Shown piece after piece: positions 33,532 through 42,413 of a stretch of 64,000 bases of DNA. The stretch is taken from contig NZ_CP109132.1 in assembly GCF_035918015.1 (NCBI RefSeq), positions 1,612,001 to 1,676,000 on the forward strand, given 5' to 3'. The notes beneath the pieces are model-generated. The model saw nothing but the letters and a program-made list of their open reading frames with translations, was not told the DNA's origin and ran no database searches. The translations under genes and the position numbers were made by a program. Within the stretch, counting starts at the first letter, position 1. Each line of letters begins with the position of its first letter. Source of the stretch: Streptomyces sp. NBC_01754. GTDB taxonomy: Bacteria; Actinomycetota; Actinomycetes; Streptomycetales; Streptomycetaceae.

Positions 33532-35340
33532 ATGACCACCCACAACACCCACACCACCCCCGCCCTGCTCCCGCTGCCCACACCCGCGGCCCGCACCGCC
33601 ACCACCGCGGGCGCCGCACTCGCCCTCGCCGGCACCTTCCTCGCCTGGACCTACACCGCCACCTTCCCCGGAGACCTCACCGTCACCGGATACCCCGGCG
33701 GCCTCCAAGTCCTCACCCTCGTCAGCGCCGCACTCACCCTGCTCTTCTCCCTCGCCGGACACGGCCTCAAAGGCCTCGACCGACTCACCCCCGGCGGCAC
33801 CCACAGCCCCACCCGGCTCCTCGCCCTCGGCACCCTCGCCCTCACCGCCTACACCGTCGTCGCCGTCACCGTCAAAAAAGACGCCGCCGACAACATCCTC
33901 GGCCTCGTCGAACTCGAACCCGGAGCCTGGATCAGCCTCACCGGCTCCCTCATCGCCACCCTCGCCTCCCTCGGACTCCCCCACGACCAGCCACTCGCCG
34001 ACACCACCCCGCCCCACCCACTCAACCGCTTCCTCAACAGCCTCCGCGCACCCGCGCCCCCACGCGCCACACCACTCCCCGCCTGGGCCGAAATCCTCAT
34101 CATCGCCGCATCGTTCGGCGTGGCCCTCCACGTCTTCACCTACGGCATCGACACCGAATACGCCGAACTCTTCATCGGCTACGTCATCGCCGTCGGCTTC
34201 GGCTTCACCGCACTCACCCGAGCCGGACTCATCGCCCGCATCACCGCGCTGACCGCCAAACACCGCAACGTCACCCTCGCCGCCGCCCTCGTCGCCGCCT
34301 TCTGCTTCCCCTTCACCCAGCAGAACGAGCAATACGCCCTCATCGGCGCGAACATCCTCATCTTCGCGACCGTCGCCCTCGGCCTCAACGTCGTCGTCGG
34401 CCTCGCCGGCCTCCTCGACCTCGGATACGTCGCCTTCCTCGGCGTCGGCGCCTACGCCGCGGCACTCGTCTCCGGCTCCCCCATGTCCCCCATCGGCGTC
34501 CAGTTCCCCTTCTGGGCCGCCGTCCTCACCGGAGCCGCCGCCTCACTCGTCTTCGGCGTCGTCATCGGCGCCCCCACCCTCCGCCTCCGCGGCGACTACC
34601 TCGCCATCGTCACCCTCGGATTCGGAGAGATCTTCCGCCTCACCGTCAACGCCCTCAACGGCGTCAGCGGCCCCGACCTCACCAACGGCTCCCAGGGCAT
34701 CCCCAGCATCCCCGACCTCGAACTCTTCGGATTCGACCTCGGCATCAGCCACGACATCGCCGGCTTCACCCTCGGCAGATCCGCCAACTACTACCTGCTG
34801 ATGCTCGTCTTCACCGCCGTCGTCGTCCTCGTCTTCCGCCGCTCCGGCGAATCCCGCATCGGCCGCGCCTGGGTCGCCATCCGCGAAGACGAAACCGCCG
34901 CCACCGCCATGGGCATCAACGCCTTCCGGCTCAAACTGCTCGCCTTCGCCCTCGGCGCCACCCTCGCCGGCCTCGCGGGAACCGTGCAGGCACACGTCTC
35001 CTACACGGTCACCCCCGAGCAGTACCAGTTCGCCGGATCCGTACCGCCCAACTCCGCCTTCCTCCTCGCCGCCGTCATCCTCGGCGGCATGGGAACCCTC
35101 AGCGGACCCCTCGTCGGCGCCGCACTGCTCTACCTCATCCCGGCCAAACTCCAGTTCATGCAGGACTACCAGCTCTTCCTCTTCGGCCTCGCGCTCGTCC
35201 TCCTGATGCGCTTCCGCCCCGAAGGCCTCGTCGCCGACCGCAGGAAGAAGCTCGAATTCCACGAGACCGGCCAACTCGACGTACCACCGGACACACCACT
35301 CACCGACCAGGCCGCCGGCACCACGAAGGCGGAGGCGTGA
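33532..35340 (+). CDS. livM: Branched-chain amino-acid ABC permease LivM with long N-terminal extension
   Basis: 602-aa membrane protein. The conserved LivM core starts only near residue 265: NILIFATVALGLNVVVGLAGLLDLGYVAFLGVGAYAAAL, GAPTLRLRGDYLAIVTLGFGEIFRL, IREDETAATAMGINAFRLKLLAF, FAGSVPPNSAFLLAAVILGGMGTLSGP. Ahead of it are about 260 residues with several extra hydrophobic segments and a Pro/Thr-rich loop, more than the roughly 100-residue N-terminal region of E. coli LivM. ATG 33532 chosen; GTG 33523, overlapping the livH stop in GTGA, is the alternative. Exceptionally C-rich coding strand. Confidence 0.92.
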   Translation: MTTHNTHTTPALLPLPTPAARTATTAGAALALAGTFLAWTYTATFPGDLTVTGYPGGLQVLTLVSAALTLLFSLAGHGLKGLDRLTPGGTHSPTRLLALGTLALTAYTVVAVTVKKDAADNILGLVELEPGAWISLTGSLIATLASLGLPHDQPLADTTPPHPLNRFLNSLRAPAPPRATPLPAWAEILIIAASFGVALHVFTYGIDTEYAELFIGYVIAVGFGFTALTRAGLIARITALTAKHRNVTLAAALVAAFCFPFTQQNEQYALIGANILIFATVALGLNVVVGLAGLLDLGYVAFLGVGAYAAALVSGSPMSPIGVQFPFWAAVLTGAAASLVFGVVIGAPTLRLRGDYLAIVTLGFGEIFRLTVNALNGVSGPDLTNGSQGIPSIPDLELFGFDLGISHDIAGFTLGRSANYYLLMLVFTAVVVLVFRRSGESRIGRAWVAIREDETAATAMGINAFRLKLLAFALGATLAGLAGTVQAHVSYTVTPEQYQFAGSVPPNSAFLLAAVILGGMGTLSGPLVGAALLYLIPAKLQFMQDYQLFLFGLALVLLMRFRPEGLVADRRKKLEFHETGQLDVPPDTPLTDQAAGTTKAEA

Positions 35341-35345
35341 CCCCC

Positions 35346-36307
35346 ATGACCACGACAGCCACCACCGGCACCACCGTCCTCGACGCCAGCGGCGTCACCA
35401 TGCGCTTCGGCGGCCTCACCGCCGTACGAGACGTCGACCTCACCGTCGACACCGGTGAGATCGTCGGCCTCATCGGACCCAACGGCGCCGGCAAGACCAC
35501 CTTCTTCAACTGCCTCACCGGCCTCTACGTCCCCACCGAAGGCAAGGTCCGCTACAAAGGCACCGTCCTGCCCCCCAAACCCCACCTCGTCACCAAAGCG
35601 GGCATCGCCCGCACCTTCCAGAACATCCGCCTCTTCGCCAACATGACCGTCCTGGAAAACGTCCTCGTCGGACGCCACACCAGGACCAAGGAAGGCCTCT
35701 GGTCCGCCCTCCTGCGCCTCCCCGGCTACCAGAAGGCGGAGAACGCCAGCCGCGAACGCGCCATGGAACTCCTGGAGTTCATCGGCCTCGCCGACAAGGC
35801 CGAACACCTCGCACGCAACCTCCCCTACGGAGACCAGCGCAAGCTGGAGATCGCCCGCGCCCTCGCCAGCGACCCCGGCCTCCTCCTCCTGGACGAACCC
35901 ACCGCCGGCATGAACCCCCAGGAGACCCGCGTCACCGAAGAGCTCATCTTCGCCATCCGGGACCAGGGCACCGCCGTACTCGTGATCGAGCACGACATGC
36001 GGTTCATCTTCAACCTCTGCGACCGCGTCGCCGTCCTCGTCCAGGGCGAGAAACTGGTCGAAGGCACCGCCGAAGTCGTCCAGGGCGACGAACGCGTCGT
36101 CGCCGCCTACCTCGGCACCCCCTTCGAAGGCGCCCCCGGCGCCGACGAGGTGGCCGAGGTCGAGGCCGCCGAAGCGGATGCCGCGGCCACTCAGACCACA
36201 CCCGCACCCGCCTCCGCCGGCAGCACACCGCCCGACCAGGCACCCGCAGAGGCCGACACCACCGCAAACGGCACCACCCGCACCGAAGAGGAAGAGGAGG
36301 ACAACCG

Positions 36308-36311
<4 letters not shown>
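35346..36311 (+). CDS. livG: Branched-chain amino-acid ABC ATPase LivG
   Basis: 321-aa ATPase of the liv importer. Seen: Walker A GLIGPNGAGKTTFFNCLTG, Q-loop ARTFQNIRLFANMTVLENVLVG, a signature region NLPYGDQRKLEIARAL, Walker B LLLLDEPTAGMNPQE and switch His VIEHDMRFIF. The last 65 residues are an acidic Ala/Glu/Thr tail absent from E. coli LivG. GTG 35337 overlaps the livM stop (GTGA), but ATG 35346 has the better GGAGG spacing. Confidence 0.93.
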
Positions 36312-37024
<713 letters not shown>

Positions 37025-37035
37025 CCCGCGTACGG

Positions 37036-37082
37036 CGAAGGCCCGCACCCCGGGCGGCGGTTCCCCGGGGTGCGGGCCTTCG
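37036..37082. terminator. Terminator at the end of the liv operon
   Basis: Perfect 19-bp stem (37036-37054 with 37064-37082) and 9-nt loop. It also lies 20 nt past the stop of the convergent ANTAR gene, so it serves both strands. Confidence 0.88.
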
Positions 37083-37102
37083 TCGTACGCCTTACGAGTG
37101 CG

Positions 37103-37759
37103 TCATCCGGCAGCTTTCTTCTTCTCCTCGGCGTCCTCGATCAGCGCCTCGGCGAGCTGCTGCATCGACATCCGGCGGTCCATCGACGTCTTCTGGATCC
37201 ACCGGAAGGCGGCCGGCTCGGACAGGCCGTAATCCGTCTGAAGGATGCTCTTCGCCCGGTCCACCAGCTTCCGGGTCTCCAGCCGCTGGGCCAGGTCCGC
37301 GACCTCCCCCTCCAGCGCCTTCAGCTCCGCGAACCGCGACACGGCCATCTCGATCGCCGGAACCACGTCGCTCTTGCTGAACGGCTTCACCAGGTACGCC
37401 ATCGCCCCGGCGTCCCGGGCCCGCTCCACGAGGTCGCGCTGCGAGAAGGCGGTGAGCATCAGGACCGGGGCGATGGACTCCTCGGCGATCTTCTCGGCGG
37501 CGGAGATCCCGTCCAGGACGGGCATCTTCACATCGAGGATGACCAGGTCCGGCTTGTGCTCCCGGGCGAGCTCGACGGCCTGCTGCCCGTCCCCCGCCTC
37601 GCCGACGACCGAGTAGCCCTCTTCCTCCAGCATCTCTTTGAGGTCGAGGCGGATGAGCGCCTCGTCCTCGGCGATGACGACGCGGGTCGTCAGCGGCGGG
37701 ACGTGCGACTGGTCGGCGTCGACGGCGTCTTCGGGCTGGGGCGACTCGGGGGTGGTCAC
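37103..37759 (-). CDS. ANTAR-domain response regulator (PdtaR-like)
   Basis: 218-aa two-component regulator acting on RNA rather than DNA. Receiver domain 26-140: VVIAEDEALIRLDL, phospho-acceptor Asp76 in LVILDVKMPVLDG, LTAFSQRDL and YLVKPFSKSD. ANTAR domain about 150-212: LETRKLVDRAKSILQTDYGLSEPAAFRWIQKTSMDRRMSMQQLAEALI, which binds paired hexanucleotide hairpins in leaders to prevent termination. Close to mycobacterial PdtaR (Rv1626); its kinase (PdtaS type) is not in the window. GTG start with GAGGAG upstream. A candidate target would be a leader with twin hairpins; none recognised here. Confidence 0.92.
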   Translation of the reverse strand: MTTPESPQPEDAVDADQSHVPPLTTRVVIAEDEALIRLDLKEMLEEEGYSVVGEAGDGQQAVELAREHKPDLVILDVKMPVLDGISAAEKIAEESIAPVLMLTAFSQRDLVERARDAGAMAYLVKPFSKSDVVPAIEMAVSRFAELKALEGEVADLAQRLETRKLVDRAKSILQTDYGLSEPAAFRWIQKTSMDRRMSMQQLAEALIEDAEEKKKAAG

Positions 37760-37856
37760 GGGGCTCCTCGGTATGGGGCAGATACTGCTCCCACGAGCCT
37801 ACCTAGCTCCTGTAAGGTAGTGACGCGCAGGGCAGCAATGACCCTTCCTTTCTAAG

Positions 37857-37931
37857 GCCCCAGTACTCCAACTGGTTAGAGAGGCCGCTCTCAAACAGCG
37901 GACAGTGTGGGTTCGAATCCCACCTGGGGCA
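37857..37931 (+). tRNA. Class I tRNA with CAA anticodon (tRNA-Leu-like by anticodon only)
   Basis: 75-nt cloverleaf. Acceptor stem 7 perfect pairs (37857-37863 with 37924-37930), discriminator A37931, no encoded CCA. Anticodon stem CCGCT/AGCGG, loop CTCAAAC, anticodon CAA (37892-37894), reading UUG. T arm GTGGG-TTCGAAT-CCCAC. The variable loop is only 5 nt (37902-37906), so this is a class I tRNA, whereas all bacterial tRNA-Leu are class II with a long variable arm. The D stem is weak (three pairs plus a C-A mismatch), but U8/A14, A15/U48, G18 and G19 are in place. The amino acid it carries is therefore unclear. It lies 88 nt before an HTH-LAGLIDADG gene. Confidence 0.82.
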
Positions 37932-37982
37932 CTTTTCCTTCGATTCCAAGGCCGCAAGCAAAACAGTCTTGTTCATCTCACC

Positions 37983-38049
37983 GTGTGAATGCACACCGTG
38001 CGGCTCGTGGGCCGCCGCCATGCTGTACACACTCGAAGCCGTGTACAGC
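37983..38049 (+). promoter_or_regulatory. Two inverted repeats at the start of the LAGLIDADG gene
   Basis: GTGTG-AATG-CACAC lies at about 37983-37996, and a perfect GCTGTACAC/GTGTACAGC repeat with a 10-nt gap lies at 38022-38049, overlapping the start codon region. A TCGAAGCC direct repeat (38033-38040, 38051-38058) overlaps it. Either could be the protein's own operator or a homing/cleavage-type site; this is inference from position and symmetry. Confidence 0.45.
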
Positions 38050-38811
38050 ATCGAAGCCCGCCAGCGGGCGTTGGCCCTGGTGGCCGAGGGACGCAGCCTC
38101 AATTCAGTGAGCAAGCAGACCGGCATATCCCGGTGGGCACTCCGCCAATGGCGGACACGCATTGATCCGCTGCCCCGAATGTCGGGGCAGGCCGAACCGT
38201 GCGGTCGGTGCTCGTCCCCTCCTCGCCTGCCGGACGATGTCTGCGCGTACGCCTACCTCTTGGGCCTCTACCTCGGCGACGGATGCATCAGCCCCCAGGC
38301 GCGCGGTGGCTTCCAGTTCCGTGTCGCATGCGCTGACGCGTGGCCCGGCCTCATCGAGGCATGCCGGACGGCGATCAACCGGGTTCGCCCCCGGGACGGC
38401 GTCTACATTTTACAGCGGCAGGGCTGCGTCATGGTTACCAGCTACGGACGCCACTGGCCGTGTCTCTTCCCGCAACACGGAACGGGCAAGAAGCACCTTC
38501 GTCCCATCCGCCTCGAACCCTGGCAGCAGGGCATCGTCCAGGAGTTCCCATGGGAATTCATCCGGGGCCTCATCCACTCGGACGGCTGCCGCAGCATCAA
38601 CCGGACCACCCGGCCCATCGGCGGGACGACCAAGTGCTACGAGTACCCTCGCTACTTCTTCACCAACCTGTCGGCCGACATCCTGGGCCTCTTCACCGGC
38701 GCCCTGGATCAGGTAGGGGTCGAGTGGAAGCGCGCCAACAAGCACAACATCTCCGTAGCCCGACGGGCGTCCGTCGCCCTCATGGACGCGCACGTCGGGC
38801 CGAAGTACTGA
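38020..38811 (+). CDS. Free-standing HTH-LAGLIDADG protein (homing-endonuclease fold)
   Basis: 263 aa. Residues 10-47 form a helix-turn-helix (IEARQRALALVAEG...SVSKQTGISRWALRQWRTR) of the resolvase/transposase type. Two LAGLIDADG motifs follow: LLGLYLGDG (80-88, Asp87) and FIRGLIHSDG (180-189, Asp188); both acidic residues are kept, so the nuclease may be active. The end ARRASVALMDAHVGPKY is conserved in Streptomyces relatives as I recall them. There is no intein or intron: it stands alone 88 nt after the CAA tRNA and 6 nt from the convergent pyk stop. Codon 131 is TTA, so bldA is needed; base composition is less GC-biased than neighbours. No clear ribosome site, so the start could differ. 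Confidence 0.8.
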   Translation: MLYTLEAVYSIEARQRALALVAEGRSLNSVSKQTGISRWALRQWRTRIDPLPRMSGQAEPCGRCSSPPRLPDDVCAYAYLLGLYLGDGCISPQARGGFQFRVACADAWPGLIEACRTAINRVRPRDGVYILQRQGCVMVTSYGRHWPCLFPQHGTGKKHLRPIRLEPWQQGIVQEFPWEFIRGLIHSDGCRSINRTTRPIGGTTKCYEYPRYFFTNLSADILGLFTGALDQVGVEWKRANKHNISVARRASVALMDAHVGPKY

Positions 38812-38817
38812 CGGCCG

Positions 38818-40251
38818 TCACTTCGGGCTGTCGTCTTCTCCGATGTGGTGCACCCGCACCAGGTTCGTCGTGCCGGCGATCCCGGGAGGCGAGCCCGCGG
38901 TGATCACCACGACATCACCCTTCCGACAGCGTCCGATCCGCAGGAGTTCCTCGTCCACCTGCGCGACCATCGCGTCCGTCGAGTCCACGTGCGGGCCCAG
39001 GAACGCCTCCACCCCCCACGTCAGGTTCAACTGGGCGCAGGTCGCCTCGTCCGGGGTGAAGGCCAGGAGCGGGATCGGGGAGCGGTAGCGGGAGAGGCGC
39101 TTGACGGTGTCGCCGCTCTGGGTGAAGGCCACCAGGGCCTTGGCGCCGAGGAAGTCGCCCATCTCCGCCGCGGCGCGGGCGACGGCGCCGCCCTGGGTGC
39201 GGGGCTTGTTGCGTTCGGTGAGGGGCGCGAGGCCCTTGGCGAGGATGTCCTCCTCGGCGGCCTCGACGATGCGGGCCATGGTGGCGACGGTCTCGACGGG
39301 GTACTTTCCGACGCTGGTCTCGCCGGAGAGCATCACCGCGTCGGTGCCGTCGATGATCGCGTTGGCGACGTCGGAGGCCTCCGCGCGGGTGGGCCGGGAG
39401 TTGTCGATCATCGAGTCGAGCATCTGGGTGGCGACGATGACCGGCTTGGCGTTGCGCTTGGCGAGTTTGACGGCGCGTTTCTGGACGATCGGCACCTGTT
39501 CCAGGGGCATTTCGACGCCGAGGTCGCCGCGGGCGATCATGATGCCGTCGAAGGCGGCGACGATCTCGTCGATGTGGTCGACGGCCTGGGGTTTCTCGAT
39601 CTTGGCGATGACGGGGAGGCGGCGGTTCTCCTCGTCCATGACGCGGTGGACGTCGTCGATGTCGTGTCCGGTGCGGACGAAGGAGAGGGCGATGAGGTCG
39701 GCGCCGGCGCGAACGGCCCAGCGGAGGTCGTCGACGTCCTTCTCGGAGAGGGCGGGGACGGAGACGGCGACGCCGGGGATGTTGAGTCCCTTGTGGTCGG
39801 AGATCAGGCCGCCTTCGATGACGGTGGTGTGGACGCGGGGGCCGTCGACGTCGGTGACTTCGAGGGTGACGCGGCCGTCGTCGACCAGGATGCGTTCGCC
39901 GGTGGTGACGTCGGCGGCGAGGCCGTCGTAGGTGGTGGAGCAGGTGTGGCGGTCGCCTTCGGTGGGTTCGGTGGTGATGGTGAAGGCGTCGCCGCGTTCA
40001 AGGAGTACCGGGCCTTCGGCGAAGCGGGCGAGGCGGATCTTCGGGCCTTGAAGGTCGGCGAGGATTCCGACGCTGCGGCCGGTCTCCTGGGATGCTTTGC
40101 GTACGTGGTGGTATCGCTCTTCGTGTTCGGCGTAGGTGCCGTGGCTGAGGTTGAGGCGGGCGATGTCCATTCCCGCTTCGACCAATGCCTTGATCTGGTC
40201 GTATGTGTCGGTTGCGGGGCCCAGGGTGCAGACGATTTTCGCTCGGCGCAT
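38818..40251 (-). CDS. pyk: Pyruvate kinase
   Basis: 477-aa glycolytic enzyme converting phosphoenolpyruvate and ADP to pyruvate and ATP. Seen: MRRAKIVCTLGPAT, ARLNLSHGTYAEH, ILADLQGPKIRL, KDVDDLRWAVRAGADLIALSFVRT, VIAKIEKPQAV, the active-site FDGIMIARGDLGVE, ATQMLDSMIDNSRPTRAEASDVANAI, GTDAVMLSGETSVGKYP. The Lys after DSM...NSRPTRAE context suggests a K-independent or K-dependent form cannot be told here. ATG at 40251; the frame extends upstream into promoter DNA. Monocistronic with its own promoter. Confidence 0.95.
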   Translation of the reverse strand: MRRAKIVCTLGPATDTYDQIKALVEAGMDIARLNLSHGTYAEHEERYHHVRKASQETGRSVGILADLQGPKIRLARFAEGPVLLERGDAFTITTEPTEGDRHTCSTTYDGLAADVTTGERILVDDGRVTLEVTDVDGPRVHTTVIEGGLISDHKGLNIPGVAVSVPALSEKDVDDLRWAVRAGADLIALSFVRTGHDIDDVHRVMDEENRRLPVIAKIEKPQAVDHIDEIVAAFDGIMIARGDLGVEMPLEQVPIVQKRAVKLAKRNAKPVIVATQMLDSMIDNSRPTRAEASDVANAIIDGTDAVMLSGETSVGKYPVETVATMARIVEAAEEDILAKGLAPLTERNKPRTQGGAVARAAAEMGDFLGAKALVAFTQSGDTVKRLSRYRSPIPLLAFTPDEATCAQLNLTWGVEAFLGPHVDSTDAMVAQVDEELLRIGRCRKGDVVVITAGSPPGIAGTTNLVRVHHIGEDDSPK

Positions 40252-40278
40252 GGTTCGAGCGTAGACCTTACCTATGGG

Positions 40279-40307
40279 TAGGTATGCGGGTCCGCATGAC
40301 AGTTCAA
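40279..40307 (-). promoter_or_regulatory. pyk promoter with overlapping palindromes
   Basis: Minus strand -35 TTGAAC (40307-40302), 17-nt spacer, -10 TACCTA (40284-40279); start near 40272. Two palindromes overlap it: TACCTATGGGTAGGTA (40269-40284) and ATGCGG/CCGCAT (40284-40297). They suggest repression or activation by a dimeric regulator of carbon metabolism, unidentified. Confidence 0.55.
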
Positions 40308-40487
40308 CGGCCGTCGGGTGAAAGGCTATTGACGACTGTTGAAGTGTGCGGCTGGTCGCTCCGATGAGCGGCCGGGGGTCGGCGGGTGGTTGCCGGTCAT
40401 CAGATCTCCACTTACGCGGGGTGTCGCGCAAGGGGTGGGCCGGGCCAGAATCTACGCGCGTTGTTCGAACGGACTGAGGAGTGTGGC

Positions 40488-42299
40488 ATGCCGCTGAACC
40501 GTAGGACGTTTCTGGGGAGTTCGGCCGTCGCCGGTGCGGGCGTGGCGTTGGCGGGAGGGGTCGCGGCGGGGCCGGCGGTGGCTGCCGGGCCGACGGGGCA
40601 CGGTCATGGCCGTCCGGCGGAGCGGTACTCGTTCACGGTGATGGGGACGACCGACCTGCACGGCAATGTCTTCAACTGGGACTACTTCACGGACGGGGAG
40701 TTCGACGACGAGGCGCACAACGACGTGGGTCTGGCGAAGATCTCGACGCTGGTGGAGCGGGTCCGTGGGGAGCGGGGCCGGCACAACACGCTGTTGATCG
40801 ACGCGGGCGACACGATCCAGGGCACCCAGCTTTCGTACTACTACGCGAAGGTCGATCCGATCACGGCGAGGCGTGGTCCGGTGCATCCGATGGCGCGGGC
40901 GATGAACCGGATCGGTTACGACGCGGCGGCGCTCGGCAATCATGAGTTCAACTACGGGATTCCGGTGCTGCGGAAGTTCGAGGAGCAGTGTGATTTCCCG
41001 TTGCTGGGTGCGAACGCGCTCGACGCGAGGACGCTGCGGCCCGCGTTCGCCCCGTATGTGATCAAGCGGTTGCGTACGCCGCACGGCCGTGATGTGCGGG
41101 TGGCGGTCCTGGGGTTGACCAATCCGGGGATCGCGATCTGGGACAAGGCGAATGTGGGCGGGAAGATGGTGTTCCCGGGTCTGGAGGAGCAGGCGGCGAA
41201 GTGGGTGCCGAGGCTGCGGTCGATGGGTGCGGACGTGGTGGTCGTCTCGGCTCACTCGGGGTCTTCGGGTACGTCGTCGTACGGTGACCAGTTGCCGTAT
41301 GTGGAGAACGCGGCGGGTCTGGTGGCGGAGCAGGTGCCCGGTATCGACGCGATTCTGGTGGGGCACGCGCATGCGGAGATTCCTGAGCATTTCGTGACGA
41401 ACGAGGAGACGGGGAAGCGGGTCGTTCTCTCGGAGCCGTTGAAGTGGGGGCAGCGGCTGACGCTGTTCGACTTCGATCTGGTGTGGGAGAAGGGTCGCTG
41501 GGTGGTGGTGGGGGTGGGGGCAGAGGTGTTGAACTCGAACACGGTGGAGGAGGACCGGGGGATCGTCTCGCTGCTGTCCAGGGAGCATGCCGAGGTGGTG
41601 GCGTATGTGAATCAGGTGATCGGTACGTCGGTGGCGGCGATGTCGACGGCCGAGGCGCCGTGGAAGGACGAGCCTGTGATCGATCTGGTCAACCTGGTGC
41701 AGGCGGAGACGGTGAGGGAGGCGCTGGCGGGTGGGGAGTACGCGGAGCTGCCGGTGTTGTCGCAGGCGGCGTGTTTCTCTCGTACGGCGTCGATTCCGGC
41801 GGGTGAGGTGACGATCAGGGATGCGGCGGGGCTGTATCCGTTCGAGAACACGTTGGAGGCGCGTCTGCTGACGGGTGCGCAGTTGAAGGAGTATCTGGAG
41901 TACTCGGCGCGGTATTACGTGCGGACGGCGGCGGGTGTGCCGGTGGACACGTCGAAGTTGACGAACGCGGAGGATGTTCCGGATTACAACTATGACGTGG
42001 TGTCGGGTGTGACGTACGACATCGACATCGCGAGGCCGGTGGGTTCGCGGATCGTGGGGCTGTCGTTCGAGGGGGAGCCGGTGGATCCGGCGGCGCGGTT
42101 CGTGTTCGCGGTGAACAACTATCGGGCGAGTGGTGGCGGTGATTTCCCGCATGTGCCTGGTGCGACGCAGGTGTGGGCGGATTCGGAGGAGATCCGGAAC
42201 ACGATCATCGGCTGGGTGCGGGCGAAGGGGTCGGTGGATCCGGCGGAGTTCGCTTCGGTGGACTGGCGGTTGACGCGGGACGGTGTGCCGGTGTTCTGA
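40488..42299 (+). CDS. Tat-exported 5'-nucleotidase/2',3'-cyclic phosphodiesterase family protein
   Basis: 603-aa secreted metallophosphoesterase of the UshA/CD73 family. Tat signal LNRRTFLGSSAVAGAGVALAGG. Metal-binding motifs: GTTDLHGNVFNWD, IDAGDTIQGT, AALGNHEFNYG, VVVSAHSGSSG and LVGHAHAEIPE. The C-terminal nucleotidase domain (about 370-560) shows the substrate-stacking region and NNYRASGGGDFPH. It releases phosphate and nucleosides from nucleotides outside the cell. GAGGAG 6 nt before ATG 40488. Coding strand is unusually G-rich, the opposite of the liv genes. A 26-bp tandem repeat begins within its last codons. Confidence 0.92.
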   Translation: MPLNRRTFLGSSAVAGAGVALAGGVAAGPAVAAGPTGHGHGRPAERYSFTVMGTTDLHGNVFNWDYFTDGEFDDEAHNDVGLAKISTLVERVRGERGRHNTLLIDAGDTIQGTQLSYYYAKVDPITARRGPVHPMARAMNRIGYDAAALGNHEFNYGIPVLRKFEEQCDFPLLGANALDARTLRPAFAPYVIKRLRTPHGRDVRVAVLGLTNPGIAIWDKANVGGKMVFPGLEEQAAKWVPRLRSMGADVVVVSAHSGSSGTSSYGDQLPYVENAAGLVAEQVPGIDAILVGHAHAEIPEHFVTNEETGKRVVLSEPLKWGQRLTLFDFDLVWEKGRWVVVGVGAEVLNSNTVEEDRGIVSLLSREHAEVVAYVNQVIGTSVAAMSTAEAPWKDEPVIDLVNLVQAETVREALAGGEYAELPVLSQAACFSRTASIPAGEVTIRDAAGLYPFENTLEARLLTGAQLKEYLEYSARYYVRTAAGVPVDTSKLTNAEDVPDYNYDVVSGVTYDIDIARPVGSRIVGLSFEGEPVDPAARFVFAVNNYRASGGGDFPHVPGATQVWADSEEIRNTIIGWVRAKGSVDPAEFASVDWRLTRDGVPVF

Positions 42300-42351
42300 G
42301 GTCCGGGTGGGTGTCCGTGTTCTGAGGTCCGGGCGGGTGCCGGTGTTCGGG
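42285..42351 (+). repeat. 26-bp tandem repeat across the nucleotidase stop codon
   Basis: Units at 42285-42310 and 42311-42336 share the core TGTTCTGAGGTCCGGG, and a partial third copy follows (42337-42351). The first unit includes the end of the nucleotidase gene and its TGA. Looks like a slippage duplication of the 3' end. Confidence 0.7.
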
Positions 42352-42358
42352 TCGTGGT

Positions 42359-42388
42359 GGCGGCCGTCTCTTTCGGGAGGCGGCCGCC
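42359..42388. terminator. Terminator between nucleotidase and hydroxylase genes
   Basis: Stem GGCGGCCG-CTC against GAG-CGGCCGCC (42359-42370 with 42376-42388, one bulge) with a TTTCG loop, placed between two convergent genes. Confidence 0.72.
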
Positions 42389-42413
42389 TTCGTGTGTGCG
42401 GGGGTGTGGTGGG

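Noticed and set aside
38020..38811. Transposase or insertion sequence
   Set aside because: The N-terminal HTH looks transposase-like, but there is no DDE/serine-recombinase domain, no terminal repeats and no target duplication; LAGLIDADG motifs explain the protein.
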